From Ceratodon purpureus (taxonomy: Eukaryota > Streptophyta > Bryopsida > Pseudoditrichales > Ditrichaceae): a stretch of DNA of 64,000 bases. This document shows, piece by piece, positions 12,848 through 26,143 of this stretch. The notes below the pieces were generated by a model, which did not search any database, was not told where the DNA came from, and saw nothing but the letters and a program-made list of their open reading frames with translations. The first letter of the stretch is position 1. The number at the start of each line of letters is the position of its first letter. The DNA is taken from NCBI GenBank assembly GCA_014871385.1, contig CM026427.1, forward strand, positions 18,014,682 to 18,078,681. The letters run 5' to 3'. The translations under genes and the position numbers were made by a program.

Positions 12848-12975
12848 TGTGGGCAGCAAGGGGGTCCCTGTGCCGAGGGTGGAGAAGCGTAAGTGAAGCT
12901 GGCTAGTGGTGGTGCCTTGGGCAAGTGCAAGCAAGCGGGGAAATCGAGAAGCAGTATTGGCAAATGTTCTTTAGA

Positions 12976-12999
12976 GGGGGGGGGGGGGGGGGGGGGGGG
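12976..12999 (+). repeat. 24-base poly(G) tract
   Basis: An uninterrupted run of 24 G about 130 bases upstream of the DUF3444 start codon, so poly(C) in that gene's 5' UTR or promoter. Confidence 0.95.
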
Positions 13000-13144
13000 C
13001 GGAGATGGGATCCTGAAGAGCCGAATGAGGGACCTGGTGGTGGCGGAGGAGCTCACATCAGCGTGGGAGTAGAGGAGGGTGGGGGAGCCGATGACCCAAA
13101 TTTAGACATGGCGATAGAGCAGAGTGACGGGAGAACAAGGGCGA

Positions 13145-13345
13145 AGGGCGAGGGAGGGGAGGGAGGGAGGGAGGGAGCGCCTACAGCAGGGAGGGAAGGA
13201 TGACATCGGAAAGATGAGGACGGAGCAGCACTGGCATGAGTAAAAACTGAGGAGGAAGAACGGACAGAGAGAGGCAGGAGCTGGCGTGCGATGAGATGAG
13301 GAGGGCAAGACACAGAATGCCGGCGAGGGAGGGAGGGAGGGAGGG
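13145..13345 (+). repeat. GGGA-repeat arrays with G-quadruplex potential
   Basis: Two clusters of GGGA/GGGAG repeats (about 13152-13197 and 13326-13346) with at least four G3 runs separated by one or two bases, fitting the G3+N1-7 quadruplex pattern. They sit in the promoter or 5' UTR side of the DUF3444 gene. Confidence 0.75.
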
Positions 13346-13654
13346 GCCGAACTAAGCTAGAACGAAAGAAAGACAGACAGACAGACAGTCGAGGAATGGA
13401 TTCACTTTCAGTTATGGAAGCCTCACAGCAAAGCAAAGCAGGGAGGGGCCAGGGCACAGAAAGAAATGGAACAAGAACCCCATCCCAACCCAACCCCATC
13501 CCAACCCCCAACTCAACTCAGGCGCATCATCATCAATGATCATCGAGTGCGTGATCAATGATCATGCCGCAGTTTGTTGCTCACTGACTCACTCCATCAG
13601 GCAGGTGCCACACTGCCAGGCGCAAGTTGCAACCTCGTATTCCCTCCTAGGATC

Positions 13655-13688
13655 CCACCATGCCACCATGCCACCATGCCACCATTCC
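13655..13688 (+). repeat. Short tandem repeat, CCACCATG unit
   Basis: Four near-perfect copies of an 8-base unit (CCACCATG), in spacer. Confidence 0.85.
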
Positions 13689-13689
13689 A

Positions 13690-14382
13690 AGCCTAAGTTA
13701 AGTTAGCTCATACTGTCACTTCTGTGCCTTCCTTTGTTCACTAGTGCACACTCACTAAGTTACTGTTATGAGGGCCCTTTCATTTTCCAACATCATCGCA
13801 AGTTTTGCACTCATTTTACATGAGAGGGTGAATTTTGGATCCTGTAACATATTTACAATCACTAATCATTCTTCTCTCATTCACTTGGAAACACTATTCC
13901 TTGTCTTTGCAATGATGTACTCAGTGTTGTCATTTGTTTGTGCTTGATACGCAAGTCCTCCTATATAAAGTGGGAATAGGTTTTTCTCCATTTCTAACTC
14001 TAATTATGTACCCTCTTAGGGCCTCTCTCCAAATCTCTCTAAATTTTTTTCCAATCAGATATTAGTCAAGCCACTTTTGACATGTAAATGGAGTAACTTG
14101 ATGTGTTCACCTTGAACTTCCACTTTAAAGCAAAATCTATGTGTGTTATTGTAGAGATGTGAGCTAATTTTGTAAAATTTATTTTCAACCCAAGACTTCG
14201 AAGAAACTTATGTGTGGTGATAGATGGCTCTCGATACTAGGTTATCTAAATAAGCTTTGAGCTAGAACAGACACCACTTGCAACATCAAGGTAGGGGCAT
14301 GTTGAAATATACATTCATAAGAATTTACATAAATAAAATAAAATTACTCAAAATATATATATATAGATATATATATATATAT

Positions 14383-14435
<53 letters not shown>

Positions 14436-16480
14436 GTGCCAATTTTTTTGCATCAACCATATTGAATTTAGATTCAAAATTTATATTTTGTAAATAATAT
14501 AGAACGTCATTTTTGTCATTTTCAAAGGTTTTTCAAAGAAATCATGAATGTATTGTTTGGATATGTCCATAAACATTTATATTCTGGATTGTGTCAAAAA
14601 ATACATAAAAAATAATTGAAGAATCTCGAAGGACAATCAAACAATTATGTGAATGAAAAGAAAAGGTTGCATTTCTACATAATTTATATCTCTATATTTA
14701 CATAAAGGAATCATGGATATGGAGATTTAAATGCATCAATAACTTAAAGACAAGAATTAAACTTGAGTTATTAACCATAAAATCCTCTTATTACTACTTA
14801 TATCCATAAATAATTACAAGTCTAGACGAACTTAACTTTTTTTAGAATGAACTTAGAATATTAACAGCTTGGATGTTATTTGGGAATCTAAATTTCCACT
14901 TTACATTTTTTAGCAACGATGTTGAGGAAGATTCTCTCATAGGGTGTTTACAAAGTCAAGTATCAGTTCTTTATATAATTTCTTAAGTTCTTTTAGATAA
15001 TCTTTTAAGTATTAATAAGAGATTCAAAGCACATATCTTTCCATAAGTTAATGAGCTTAATAAAAAAATGTATATATAGATCTCTTAAATGCTAACTAAG
15101 AAAGTTAGTATGCAGAGATTTGGTATTTAATACCTATAACGGCGGGATTTTCTAAAATCGAGAATTTTTTTAAAGAAATTCAGATAATACGGACTCTATT
15201 ATCGTGGAAATAGGCCAACATTTCTAAAATCATAATGTTTATAGTTTTTGAAACATTGAAATATTTTAATAATACAAAAAATTATGGCTTACCTCAGCAT
15301 GACGTCATGAAGACGATATCCTAACACGTATACTATAGCTAATATTATTGTAAATTAAAAAAAAGTACTATTTGAAATAAATACAAAAGAGGTTTATTTA
15401 AGTATTTTCTTTACATAAATTGAAAAAATTGTTTTGTTTGAATGCAAAAATATTTGTTAAATGTTGTGTTTTTTGATACAATTATATCATCCTCAATTTC
15501 TCATTTGTAATTTAATAAAGTTGGAGAACTTTGATTTTTACATGATTAAATTTTTGAGTATTGTTTTCTCATTCCTCCACAGTCGATAATTTCTATTTCA
15601 TATTTTGATTCTCTTCAAATTAATTTTTTAATAATGTTTTTTACCTCGTATTTAAGAATCCTATGTTATCATCTTCAAACTACTAGATTTCAAATGTATA
15701 GTTTCTCTTCCATTCTTCTTCATGACATTATTTTCTTATTTTCTAATTTTATTTAATGTATTGGTAATCTAAATTTTCTTTCTTGATTTTTTGGTTTAGC
15801 CTTCCTGCTCTTATTCATCCTATATAATTTGTTTTCAAGTTTTAATTTGTATTTTCCACATTTATTTATTTAATTTTTTTTGGATTTCATAATTGACCTT
15901 CTCTCCCCGTCCGTCTACCTAATTCTAATTTTTGTTTTGTTCTTTTGCTGCCTAAAGCATTAAAAATTGTATATGGAATCATAGTCATTAAGACAATACG
16001 TTAGCCCATAAAACCAATGGTTTGGCGAGGACTAATTTCCCGTGGTGGATCACTCATGGAAAAAAATGACATCACTATCAACACACTAAATTTTAATTCT
16101 TGCATTAAAATTGCATGGTCGAGTTTAACAAGTGACGAGTGACGATTTGAGGATGTAATTATTTATAGCAATGACATTTAGCATAACATGGATTGTGTAA
16201 AGAAAATACCCAGCTCTAGCCTGTCTATTTCATATGAAGGCGCCTCCTTATTATAACAATGGCAAATGAGTTCCCCGTAGATTGATGCCTAAAGTCATGA
16301 GTGGTGCAATTAAGGATTGTGTGTTGTTACTTCTTAGTCATGTCGAGTATATGCCAATTTAAATGATCCATCTCTCCATTTGTTTTCTAGGGCTTCAAAT
16401 AGTACTTGTGTTTTGAAAAGTATATGCATTGCATAGTTAGTGTTATCGTTGTAGAAGTCTTACATGCTTAGGGGGGTTTT
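13690..16480. other. AT-rich spacer
   Basis: No gene recognised. The stretch is strongly AT-rich with many stops in all frames and contains an (AT)n microsatellite at 14353-14433. From about 15400 to 15900 the plus strand is T-rich, as in old spacer or intron sequence. Confidence 0.7.
14353..14433. repeat. (AT)n microsatellite
   Basis: About 80 bases of alternating AT with a few G interruptions. Confidence 0.95.
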
Positions 16481-17140
16481 GTTGGAGGAAGGAGAGTGAA
16501 GTGCATTGTAGAGGTCATACAAAGATGACGCCAAAGGTAAAAAAGGCCTACAAGCGGTACAGAACTAGGCACTGTAGTTCCGTCCTCAAAGCCTAAGATG
16601 TTCAGAAGGAGAGTGACAAGTACACAAGAAGTCAAAGTGAAGTAGAGGAGGCACTGAACGTGTTTTCAACACATAGGAGTTTAGGATCCCTTCAAATTGG
16701 CGGACATAGAAGAGGGTGTGCGGCAGCAAATGCTTGTCGCTGCGCCGATGCTCATGGGTGGTGAGGCTCATCATAGAACTGAGTTCTTTACAATCATTGT
16801 TGAGCTATGTAATTAGGGACCGCTTGTGAGGAACGCCTTAAAGAGTTACAGTTTCATAATCGACGAGGAAGTCATTGCTATGTGGAAGGAGGATATCTCT
16901 AAAGGGCAAAACAAGTTTTTGAGGTGCGAAGATGAGGAGCAACTGAAGATGTTTGATTAGCAATACTTGAAGGTGTATGAGTACAAGCCCTACAATTGCT
17001 ACTTCTGCCTCCGCTTTCTGAAGGCATGCTATGCAACTTTCATTCACGGCAAGCCTGTGAATTGGTGCACAAAGACATTGGATTGACACCAATCTTGACT
17101 AAAGAATAGGAGGCAAAACCCAACAAAGCTCGGTCACAAT
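16480..17140 (+). pseudogene. Decayed coding relic of unknown family
   Basis: On the plus strand, 16820-17090 reads as protein-like sequence with several interruptions: L-V-R-N-A-L-K-S-Y-S-F-I-I-D-E-E, then M-W-K-E-D-I-S-K-G-Q-N-K-F, then N-C-Y-F-C-L-R-F-L-K-A-C. GC content is higher than in the flanks. The upstream part (16525-16760) also looks codon-biased. I do not recognise the family; it may be a transposon or host relic. Confidence 0.35.
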
Positions 17141-17189
17141 GCCAAGTCGAGGGCCTATGTAAGATAATCAAGGAATCACTACAAGAATT

Positions 17190-20100
17190 TTTCTGACCCG
17201 ATTGACTACAATCTGACAGAATTTTGTTAACCGGAGATTCCCCAATATTTTCCTCTAGCCACTCTCAATTTTAGCCGTGCAGTTTTTCGACAATCATCTA
17301 GTCTCTATGGATGAATTCTGTCCAATCGACTGGATGAACTCTGTTACAGCCGACTGGATGTTTTCTGTCAATTTTCAAGGTGTTTAAAAGGCAAATTTAG
17401 GATTTTTGGAGATCATTCTACACTAGAACAGTTAGACTCTAGAGAGGTCTGAGAGCTATTAGGAGCTGCTGTACTAGTATGGTTTTGAGGTTGTTTTGAT
17501 CCATTTTTTGTGGTTTTGGCTCCTTTTACACTTGTATCATATGTTTCCAACTTTATATGAGTGTTTTGAATACTTAGGTGAGTTGGGTTTTGTACGATTT
17601 TGATGGATTTGTGAAGGCTAGGGTTTAGTGGTTAAATCCTCTCTGAACCATTGGCGACCACGCTTTAGTTCGAACCATGTGATCTCCAGCGTGTTGTAGG
17701 TTGTCCCACACATTAGAGAGGTCCTGAAGTTTTGGAACTGGTTCTGCAGAGGTGTAGTCAGTCACTGTCAGGGGTTTTTAGGGGTGCTGAACTACTGAAA
17801 TTGTAATTCCAAGGTGCTGAACAGTCACTGATACGGTGTAGGAATCACTGTAGTCCTTAAACTGGGTCGGCAGGGTCTTAGGCTTTTGAAGTGAGAAAAA
17901 CTGTTGCAATAGAGAGGGCAGTGACGGCTAAGCGTTTAAGATGTTTTTTGAAGTGGAAACATTGGTGCAGCGACAGTTGCAGGCCGGCACGTGTCCAAGA
18001 GGCAGTAGCAGCAGGTTTTCTCTGTTGCAAGCTGTTGGGCGCAGGTGCTGTGAAGAGTTGAAGGGATAGTTTCTCCTTGGCGTCGACCCCTGTGAATTGA
18101 GGGCAGTTCAGGAGCGAAAAAGGGGATAAGGCTGCTAAAGGTCATATTTGAACTTCCACTGTGAAAAGGGGCAAAAGGTAAGTAACCTGAAATTTTAGGA
18201 TTTCAAATTTCAAATTTGAGATCCAAAAATTTAGAATCTTAAAAATTTGAATTTCAAATTTGGAGACCTCAATTTGGGACCTTGGTCGACTTTGCGGACT
18301 TTGATTTGGGGATCTCGGTCCGCTGTGGGACGTTGTTTTTAGGAGGTCAGTTGACATTCGAGACGTGGACCTGAGGTTGGTTTATGTCAGAATAGACTAG
18401 TAATTTGGGTTGCTGAGTGCATTTGGGCAGTAGGGCGATTTCTGTTCCAAGTACTGTTTGAAGTATAACCTGCACTGTAACCATTGGACTGGATTTTCTA
18501 AGGGTCAGTATAGTGTGAAAAAGGGGATAGGAACTAATTAGGGGAAATTTTGTTGAACTGCCTTGATCTGTTCCTGATTGCTAGAAAAAGTGTCTGTAAG
18601 CACTAATTAGGCCACACACACGACTGTTGATTTGATGAGTGCGAAAGTGGCAGGGAGTACAAAAACATAAAGGAAGGAGCCAAGTGTTGATAGCTGACAG
18701 ACTAGGGAAGGCCAACCAGAGCCAATCATAGTAGACGTGGAGTTGATGCCGCCGAGACTAGGAAGAAAATAGAGCCGAGTGAACGCAGCCGATTGATTAC
18801 TACAACACTCTCAATTCCAGCCGTTCACACCTATGGAGGAAGGTGACTCGAACGATTTGCAAGCGGAGAGACAAGCCATGGAGAGGTACAAACGTTGGCT
18901 GCAAAGTAAAGAGCAGACAGCAGAGCTGACGTCACCTGAGGTACGCAGCCGACTTAGCTTGCATGACAGTGCAATTAAGCAGCAGGGTGAACTCATTGAC
19001 ATGGAGGTCGATAATGACATTTCATCATCAGATGGGAGGACAATGGAGAATCGATTTGAAGAGGGAAGGCAGTTTAAAAAAGGGGATAAACTGAACAATC
19101 ATCCTGATCAAGCCAACATTCCCTGGAGATATCAGGACAACAAAAGGACTGCGTCATTCAGGGGGAATTTCTCCAGAGCAGTGGATGACTACAGTACCTT
19201 TAACGAAGAAAGATGCCAGATGCAGCAAGCCTTTAGAGAGCCGGCGCAATGGTCAAGTCAAGTTACTGGCAGAGCCGACTTAGTAGCTGAGCAGAGATTG
19301 TTGCAAAGCCAATCGACATCACCAGTTCGCCTCCCAACAATGCCGAAGACAATGCCGGTAGCATCCCAAATCCTCAGGCCAACATTGGAGAAGACATATA
19401 GCCGGCCAGTTCCAAAGCAGGCCGAAGGTACCCAACCAGAAAACTTTCTTGCCAAGAACGTCCACTTCCTTGATGAATACACTCTTCAGATAGAGTGAGA
19501 CCAAGAGGCGGAAGACAGGCTTGAGGTGGAGGCTTTTAAAGCCAAATTGTTGGCTGAACGAGAATTAGCTAAACAAAAGTGCATGGAGCAAGTGCAGATC
19601 CAGAATAGGCTAAAGACAGGCAAGTTCATCAGGCAGTTGGACGCTTTGCCACCATCTACACTAACAAAAGTGGCTACAGGAGGACAGTGGAAGAGGGAGC
19701 AGCAGTGGACTGCGGAACAGCATGCAGCCTTGCTTGAGATGGACTTCACCTGACGTGTCCAGGAGGGAGCTTAACAGTTGGCTGAGCAGGAGCGGGAACA
19801 AGAGCAGCAGAAACAGGAGCAACATGACCATACACAAATCGAGGATTGGGCGAAGGAGCAACAAAGGAGGCAAGAGCATGAGCGCACTGGAGAGATACCA
19901 GCAAAGTCGCCTGATTTATCTACTTTTCTTCTAGAGTCAACTGTAGGCATGAGCGTTTCAAGACCACTACTTGAAGAGCCGACCTTAACGACACACAATT
20001 TTTCTGGATATTTGGACAACCTGACAGGTGATGTGTACAACGCTCGATAGCCGACTCAATCAGTATGGTATCCTGGGCAATTTGCACAACCGACTCAGTC

Positions 20101-20220
20101 AGTATGGTATCCTGGGCAATCAGTACAGACGATTGTTAGAGACTCAATAGCAAAAATTCTCAATGAAGTATAAAGGGCTATGGTTTGGGGATATGCTTGC
20201 ATGGAGAGACTACAATTAAT
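17190..20220 (+). mobile_element. Gag-like fossil region, possible LTR-element derivative
   Basis: A higher-GC block between AT-rich flanks. Its main reading frame (18833-19498) encodes a very polar Gln/Glu/Arg-rich protein resembling the coiled-coil gag region of plant LTR elements, and similar charged sequence continues to about 20200. A leader-like stretch of about 1.6 kb precedes it. No protease, reverse transcriptase or integrase is visible and no paired LTRs were found, so family and limits are uncertain. It looks broken, with a few interruptions, and of moderate age. A large non-autonomous LTR derivative is possible; a decayed host gene is the alternative. Confidence 0.35.
20051..20128 (+). 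repeat. 39-base tandem repeat, two copies
   Basis: Two adjacent 39-base copies (20051-20089 and 20090-20128) sharing CAGTATGGTATCCTGGGCAA. The period is a multiple of three and translates to a repeated P-T-Q-S-V-W-Y-P-G-Q, so it probably arose while coding. Confidence 0.85.
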
Positions 20221-20242
20221 GAGTTATTGAATTTGGCCTAAT

Positions 20243-20297
20243 ACCAATCCAATGGTTTGGCTATACCAATCCAATGGTTTGGCTATACCAATCCAAC
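20243..20297 (+). repeat. 22-base tandem repeat, about 2.5 copies
   Basis: Unit ACCAATCCAATGGTTTGGCT plus AT repeats at 20243, 20265 and (partial) 20287, at the edge where the sequence turns AT-rich. Confidence 0.9.
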
Positions 20298-20521
20298 ATC
20301 TAAAATTTTCATTTATATAATCTTTTTATTTATTGATATATATTTCTTTTATTTTTGACATATTTTAATGTTTTTTTTATGATTTCAATGCTTATATTTT
20401 TCCAAATCCTTGGGATTACATCAATATTTAATTATATTTTTTAAATAGACAAATGTTTGTCAGAACTATTGAACCATATATTACATATGTCATTTAAATC
20501 TAGTTGATTTATCCCTAAAAG

Positions 20522-22468
20522 TTAATAAACATCATCTGGTTGAGGCGGTCGACCATTGGCAGATGCAACTCGAGATCCCCATTCTAAAAGTTCTTTACTT
20601 GTGTCATCTTTATGGCATATCACCTCAATAAAACACAGCATATCAACTTTTTCTTGTGCAATTTTTATTGCTATTGCTAATTCTTCTTCATTTGTCACCT
20701 AGCCAGAGAGTTTCAAATGTGTACTAATTCAAATATTTTTACATAACTTGGTGTTTTCATTATTTTCTAAATGATTTATATTCAGTGACAAATGAATCAT
20801 AATTTCTAATGGAATATTGAGGAGTCAATAAAAATAAACATTCTAAATGGATCCATATAGCTTTTAGTTTAAATACAAATGTACTATTTATTAGAATAGT
20901 AATAAATACATATGTTAATAAAATTAATCATATTATATACATAGTAACCAAAAAAAAAAAAAAAAAAAAAAAAAACAATTATATATTTGGGCTTACAAAT
21001 GAATAGTTTACATTATATTTACAATATGAATATATGTAAAAAAATAAAGGCTATGCTTTTATTTAAATGAAATTTTACTTGATATAGTATAGTTTAGTTT
21101 TTTCTTTTAAATTCCTTATGATCAAAATATTAAAATTTTCAAGCTATATAATAATTTTTAATTTTCTAATTATATGTGTATCCATTTTTATTGGAAGAAA
21201 ACATTTAAAAAATTAAAAAAAATTAAAAATTAAAAAATTATCTTATAATAAAATTTACGGGTTCAAATTTAAACAAACTTATAGACTAATATTTCAACAT
21301 TTTAGTAGTTCTAGGAATGATGATTCAATAAATCTCTTGACTGTAAAAAATGAATTAAAATAAAATTTTCGAAATGATTATCTTTGCTCACTTTTTTGGT
21401 CCATAAAGCTCCTTCACCATTTTGGAAAGCTTCTACAACACCGGTGTAGCTCCAATTCTTAATGACATTATATGGTCCATCATGTATTGCTACTTCAATT
21501 GTATACCCACCATTGTTAATTAAAAAAATTATACTACATTGTTGATTGCGTATCATGGTAGACAAATCTTGTGCTGTCACCTGATAATTTTAATTTTAAT
21601 TTTTCTTTGGAACACAATGTCCAATTTTTGGAAAATGCATTTACTTGAGGGTTAAAATTATATTTTTTATTTTCTATTTTTTTTAAATGCATTAACAATT
21701 GTGTGCCATATGCTAATATTCAATATTATTGCTTAAATTTCTACATATATAGTATAAAATTATACAAAAAATAATAATAGATACTATTCATGAATCTTGC
21801 CTACATTCTTTAAATGATTAAGACCATAGAAAATTATTTTCATTTTGATGTTATTGATATCATTAAAAAAATATCCACCATTAATTGTCTATCAATAAGA
21901 TAACTCAATGCTAAATTCTCATCGACTTTTTTCCGTTTCATTTTTATTGGATAATTTTATTGAGAGTTTTTTGATATAATAATAGATCAAAACTATACAT
22001 CTATATTTAATTTTTTTGGAATGCAGTTTAATACGTTTTTTAATATATTTCATTAAAATGCAATAAATCAGTTTTTGTATACATCATTTAATACACTAGA
22101 GTAACATATGACAAGATTTAGTAATCAATGATTGAAATTATTTTAAAATAATAATTCAGTGAAAGATGACCATTCTGCTGGTATTATGGAATTTGATTAT
22201 ATGCAGAATTCGTTTTACAAGTTTTAGCTAAAATGACCTGAAAGCTACCATCTCCAATACAAGCAATGCATCGTTTTTTTGTAGCTTGTGCATAGCCTAA
22301 TAAAGCTCCAACTGACCAACCAATGGAACCATATTGCATTTGGAATTCATATCTGTATTTATGTAACAAAAAAATATCAAAAAATATGAAATTAAAATAA
22401 TATTTTAAGATACCCATGAATAAAAATTATTAAAAAAAAAACAGTTTACTTGAAGGAGAAAAAAGAAA

Positions 22469-22511
<43 letters not shown>

Positions 22512-23845
22512 AGAAGAAGAAAAGAAAAGAAGAAGAAGAAAAGAAAAGAAAAGAAAAGAAAAGAAAAGAAAAGAAAGAAGAGAAGAAGTAGAAGAAGAAG
22601 AAAAGAAGTTGGAAGAAAAATTGATTCATATTCTCACCCACAGCCATCAGGAAGCTTGAGTCTTTGGCAATTGAACCATGAGTCTCCTGTTTCAGCTATT
22701 ACTACTGAATCTGCTGTTAATATTTCCTATAGAAAATTAAAACTAATTTATATAGAAAATGAAAACATGTACATAAACAATACATTTTTTTTAAAAGTTC
22801 ATTGGATGTGTTCAATATTGATGTCAGTAATAAAAATTATGACATGGATGCATTATAGATACAAATTATATTTACTTGCTTGTTGATAAATATTTGAATA
22901 CTTTTTTATCACTCATTCATATACATACATTTTTTCAGTTATTTTAAATTCTACCTTTTAAAATGAAGTTTTTGAAAAAGGCTTTTAATTTAAAAAAATG
23001 AAAAAACATCTTAAATTATTTTAATTCAATGTTATGAACCAGTAGAATTTTACTCACTTGTATATGTTTAAACAATGTATTTACGCGTATTGCATCATTA
23101 ATATCCTCTCCCTTAGGAACTTCACCCCCATTTATGAAAATTCTCATATAATTATCATAAGCATTTGTGTTTGGAACTACTCGCTTTGCAAGTTCATTTA
23201 AAAATTCTCCCATTTGTACACATCCATATTCTTCTTCTTCACCAATAGAAACTGTATCAGGTTCCAAAACAATCATATTTGATTTTTTAATCAATAACGA
23301 ATAACCAACCGAAGAATAATCATTAAAAACAGGTCCCGCAAAAATGTAACAATCGGACGATTCAACAATCTCTAAACAGAAAGGAGAACTTACTGCTCCC
23401 CAGTATGTACCAATAAACTTTGACAAACTCTCTGGAACTTGGCCTTTAGCAGATGGCATAGTTGCAACAGCAAATCCGGATGCCTCCGCAAATGTAACAA
23501 ATGCTTTATTTGCTTTTGCTAGTCTAAGTTTTGGTCCCCCTATCAATACAGGTTTCACTGCCGATTCTAGTTTCTTTAATGTTGCTTCTAATGCAGCATT
23601 CAAACAGACTGAATTGCTCATTCTGCATCCATTATGCTATAACCAAGTTAAGAAATTTATAAACATTGAAATAATGTACAATGAATTTCAAATACCATAT
23701 ATTTATATGTGGACCTTCAATCTTGTAAAATATTTGTTAATTTTGGAAATAAACACATACTATTATGCAAATGATTTCTAAATGTTTTAGCTACTAAACA
23801 TTTTCTGAATCGGTATTATAGATGTTAATGTAACACAATCGAATG

Positions 23846-23911
<66 letters not shown>

Positions 23912-25494
23912 CTTCTACACAACAAAAAATAAAAAAATAAATGATAATAACACACAACAATACCTTGATGTGTAATCAAAAAGTAATTTAGAATATTTTA
24001 ACAAAATTTGTCAAAATTTAAGAAATGCAAATAAGGCGTTAGGGTATATTAATCCACCATTCTTAAAACATTTTTTCTCTTGAACCACATGACTATATCT
24101 TGCATTCCAACTTTTTTTAGACTAAAAATGCCTAAGCTGGTAGAAAACTTTTGATAATATTTTCATGGATAACAGACAAAGAAATCAAAATTTAAAATAA
24201 GAAGTATGTTTTACTTGGAAACTAAAGCAAATGGAATATGTTCTTGAATGAAAGAAGGATGCGATAAACCAGCCAAATTGCAGCTCACACTGATATATAC
24301 AGGTTTACTTTCTTTCAGGGCAGTAGAGAGTGCTCGATCAACCAATTCATGTGCATCATCCATACACATTATAATTGCCTGATAAATTTTTAATAAATTT
24401 TTAGTTTAATGAAAATATTTACATATATAATATTTACTACATGACAAAATTTGAGATATTTGATATCATGGAGTAAACATTATGGCATCCATGTTTTGAT
24501 TTCAATGTAATAGATGATTTGATTGTTCAAAAGTGAATGGAAAAAATACTTGATAACATGTTACTTGTTGAAAACATCGAACTTCTTGAGAAAAGTCAGG
24601 AATGCCAATGGTATGGTGGAGGATACGATTAGTTCCATAATCATTACTATTTGGACCTCCAACAAGGCATATGATTGGCAAGTTTTCGCTGTAAGAGCCA
24701 GCAATAGCATTAATAACACTAAGACCTCCAACAGTAAAGGTGACAACACATGCTCCCACTCCACGACATCGTGCATAACCATCTGCAGCATATCCGGCAT
24801 TGATTTCATTACAACATCCTATGTTGTTTAGTCCTGGTTGCGCAATTAAATGGTCCAACAAGATAAGATTAAAATCCCCTGGTACTGTAAAAATGTCCGT
24901 TACTCCTATTTCTACCAACCTCCTTGCAATGTGACTTCCAAGGCATGTTGATGAATCACTTAGAACTTCAAATTTTGACGCATCTTGAGACCTGGCTTGA
25001 GCCGTTTCTGATCTACTTTTAATGTTTTGTATTGGTTTTAGAGGAACAATTGGTGATTGGTCTTTTGATGAAAATGTACTTGCATTTATACTTGGTTTTT
25101 GATTAATCAATGGCCGAAGAGTTGATAATTTTGGCTTTGAAAATAATGATGCTACTTCATTCAAACTATCTCTAATTGACACATCTTCTACAATTGAATA
25201 ATCTTTAGCTAAAAGATCTTTAGTTGAAGCATTGTTGATTAATACATCTTCAGATCTTGAAATGCCATCATTAAAAGAAGATTTATGAATTTGAGATCTT
25301 TGAATTCTGGAAGCAGTTTTTTTGTGTGATTTTTTTCTAGGAGAAGGGCTAGAATTTGAGGTTTGTGATGAACTTGGAGAAACGAGCTGAAGCAAAGATG
25401 TATCAGATAAATCACTCTTGGACGGAGAAGAACTTGATTGTGACAAAAATTCAGGTTTTACTGTGATATCTTTACTGAATCTAGGGTTTCGCAC
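20522..25494 (-). CDS. PDC: Pyruvate decarboxylase with Ser-rich N-terminal extension
   Basis: Thiamine-diphosphate enzyme converting pyruvate to acetaldehyde and CO2 in the cytosol (ethanolic fermentation, hypoxia). Minus-strand exons: 25494-24550, 24378-24215, 23622-23058, 22726-22638, 22352-22238, 21580-21392, 20698-20522; phases agree. Counting from 25494, the conserved enzyme starts near residue 185 (L-G-S-H-I-A-R-R). It holds the cofactor-activating Glu (N-E-I-N-A-G-Y, residue 230), the PDC His pair (H-H-T-I-G, 293-294), the G-D-G-S-F-Q to N-N-G-G-Y diphosphate/Mg motif and the usual C-terminus ([12 protein letters not shown]). The catalytic part looks intact. Residues 1-180 are a Ser/Lys-rich extension absent from ordinary plant PDCs of about 600 residues. 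The frame stays open to 25572 but contains no ATG; codon 25494 is GTG. A first exon may lie further upstream. Codon use is strikingly AT-rich. Confidence 0.87.
22450..22618 (+). repeat. Poly(A) plus GAA/GAAAA purine tract in a PDC intron
   Basis: Roughly 170 bases of almost pure purine on the plus strand: A run, then GAAGAA, AAAAG and AAGAAG units. It lies in the intron between coding exons 22726-22638 and 22352-22238, where the transcript would be polypyrimidine. Confidence 0.9.
23849..23909. repeat. (AT)n microsatellite in a PDC intron
   Basis: About 60 bases of perfect alternating TA, in the intron between exons 24378-24215 and 23622-23058. Confidence 0.95.
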
Positions 25495-25572
25495 TGCAGC
25501 AATCTCAGCTGCACTTCCTACTGGAATACCACCTAATATGCTTGATTTACCAGGATGGGCCGTTGTTCCAAT

Positions 25573-26064
25573 TTACATTCTTTGCGGAAATCCGCAAAGC
25601 CCATCAATAAAATTCATATATTGAGATTCTATTTTTTTATTTTTATTTTTATTTGTTGAGATTAAAATTACAATTCTTGTTGATATAATATTAAATACTT
25701 CAAAATCTTGTTTTGGAATGAATATTTCAATATTCTATTATCAATAGTCTTTAAAAATGATTATGTTATCTTGATATTTTATAAGAAAAATTTTAATATG
25801 TTATACATTATTCATACATGAATGCAAAACCAAGAGTGAAAAGCATAAAACAAGTAAATATGTTGTTATCAACAAAGGAGTAATAGCTTCTATAATCAAA
25901 GATTCCAACAGATTTTCCATAGACTACCAATGCTTATAAATTATATACTTTAAATAAATAAGTAAACAATCATTTGAATTATAGAAGTTCCTAAATTCAA
26001 ATGATGAAATAAAACATTGTTTGAATTTGAAAGTTGTTGAAAGATTTAATACATATTTTTAAAA

Positions 26065-26143
<79 letters not shown>

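Noticed and set aside
22405-22659. Phe-rich and Lys/Glu-rich frames
   Set aside because: Pure by-products of the purine/pyrimidine tract inside a PDC intron.
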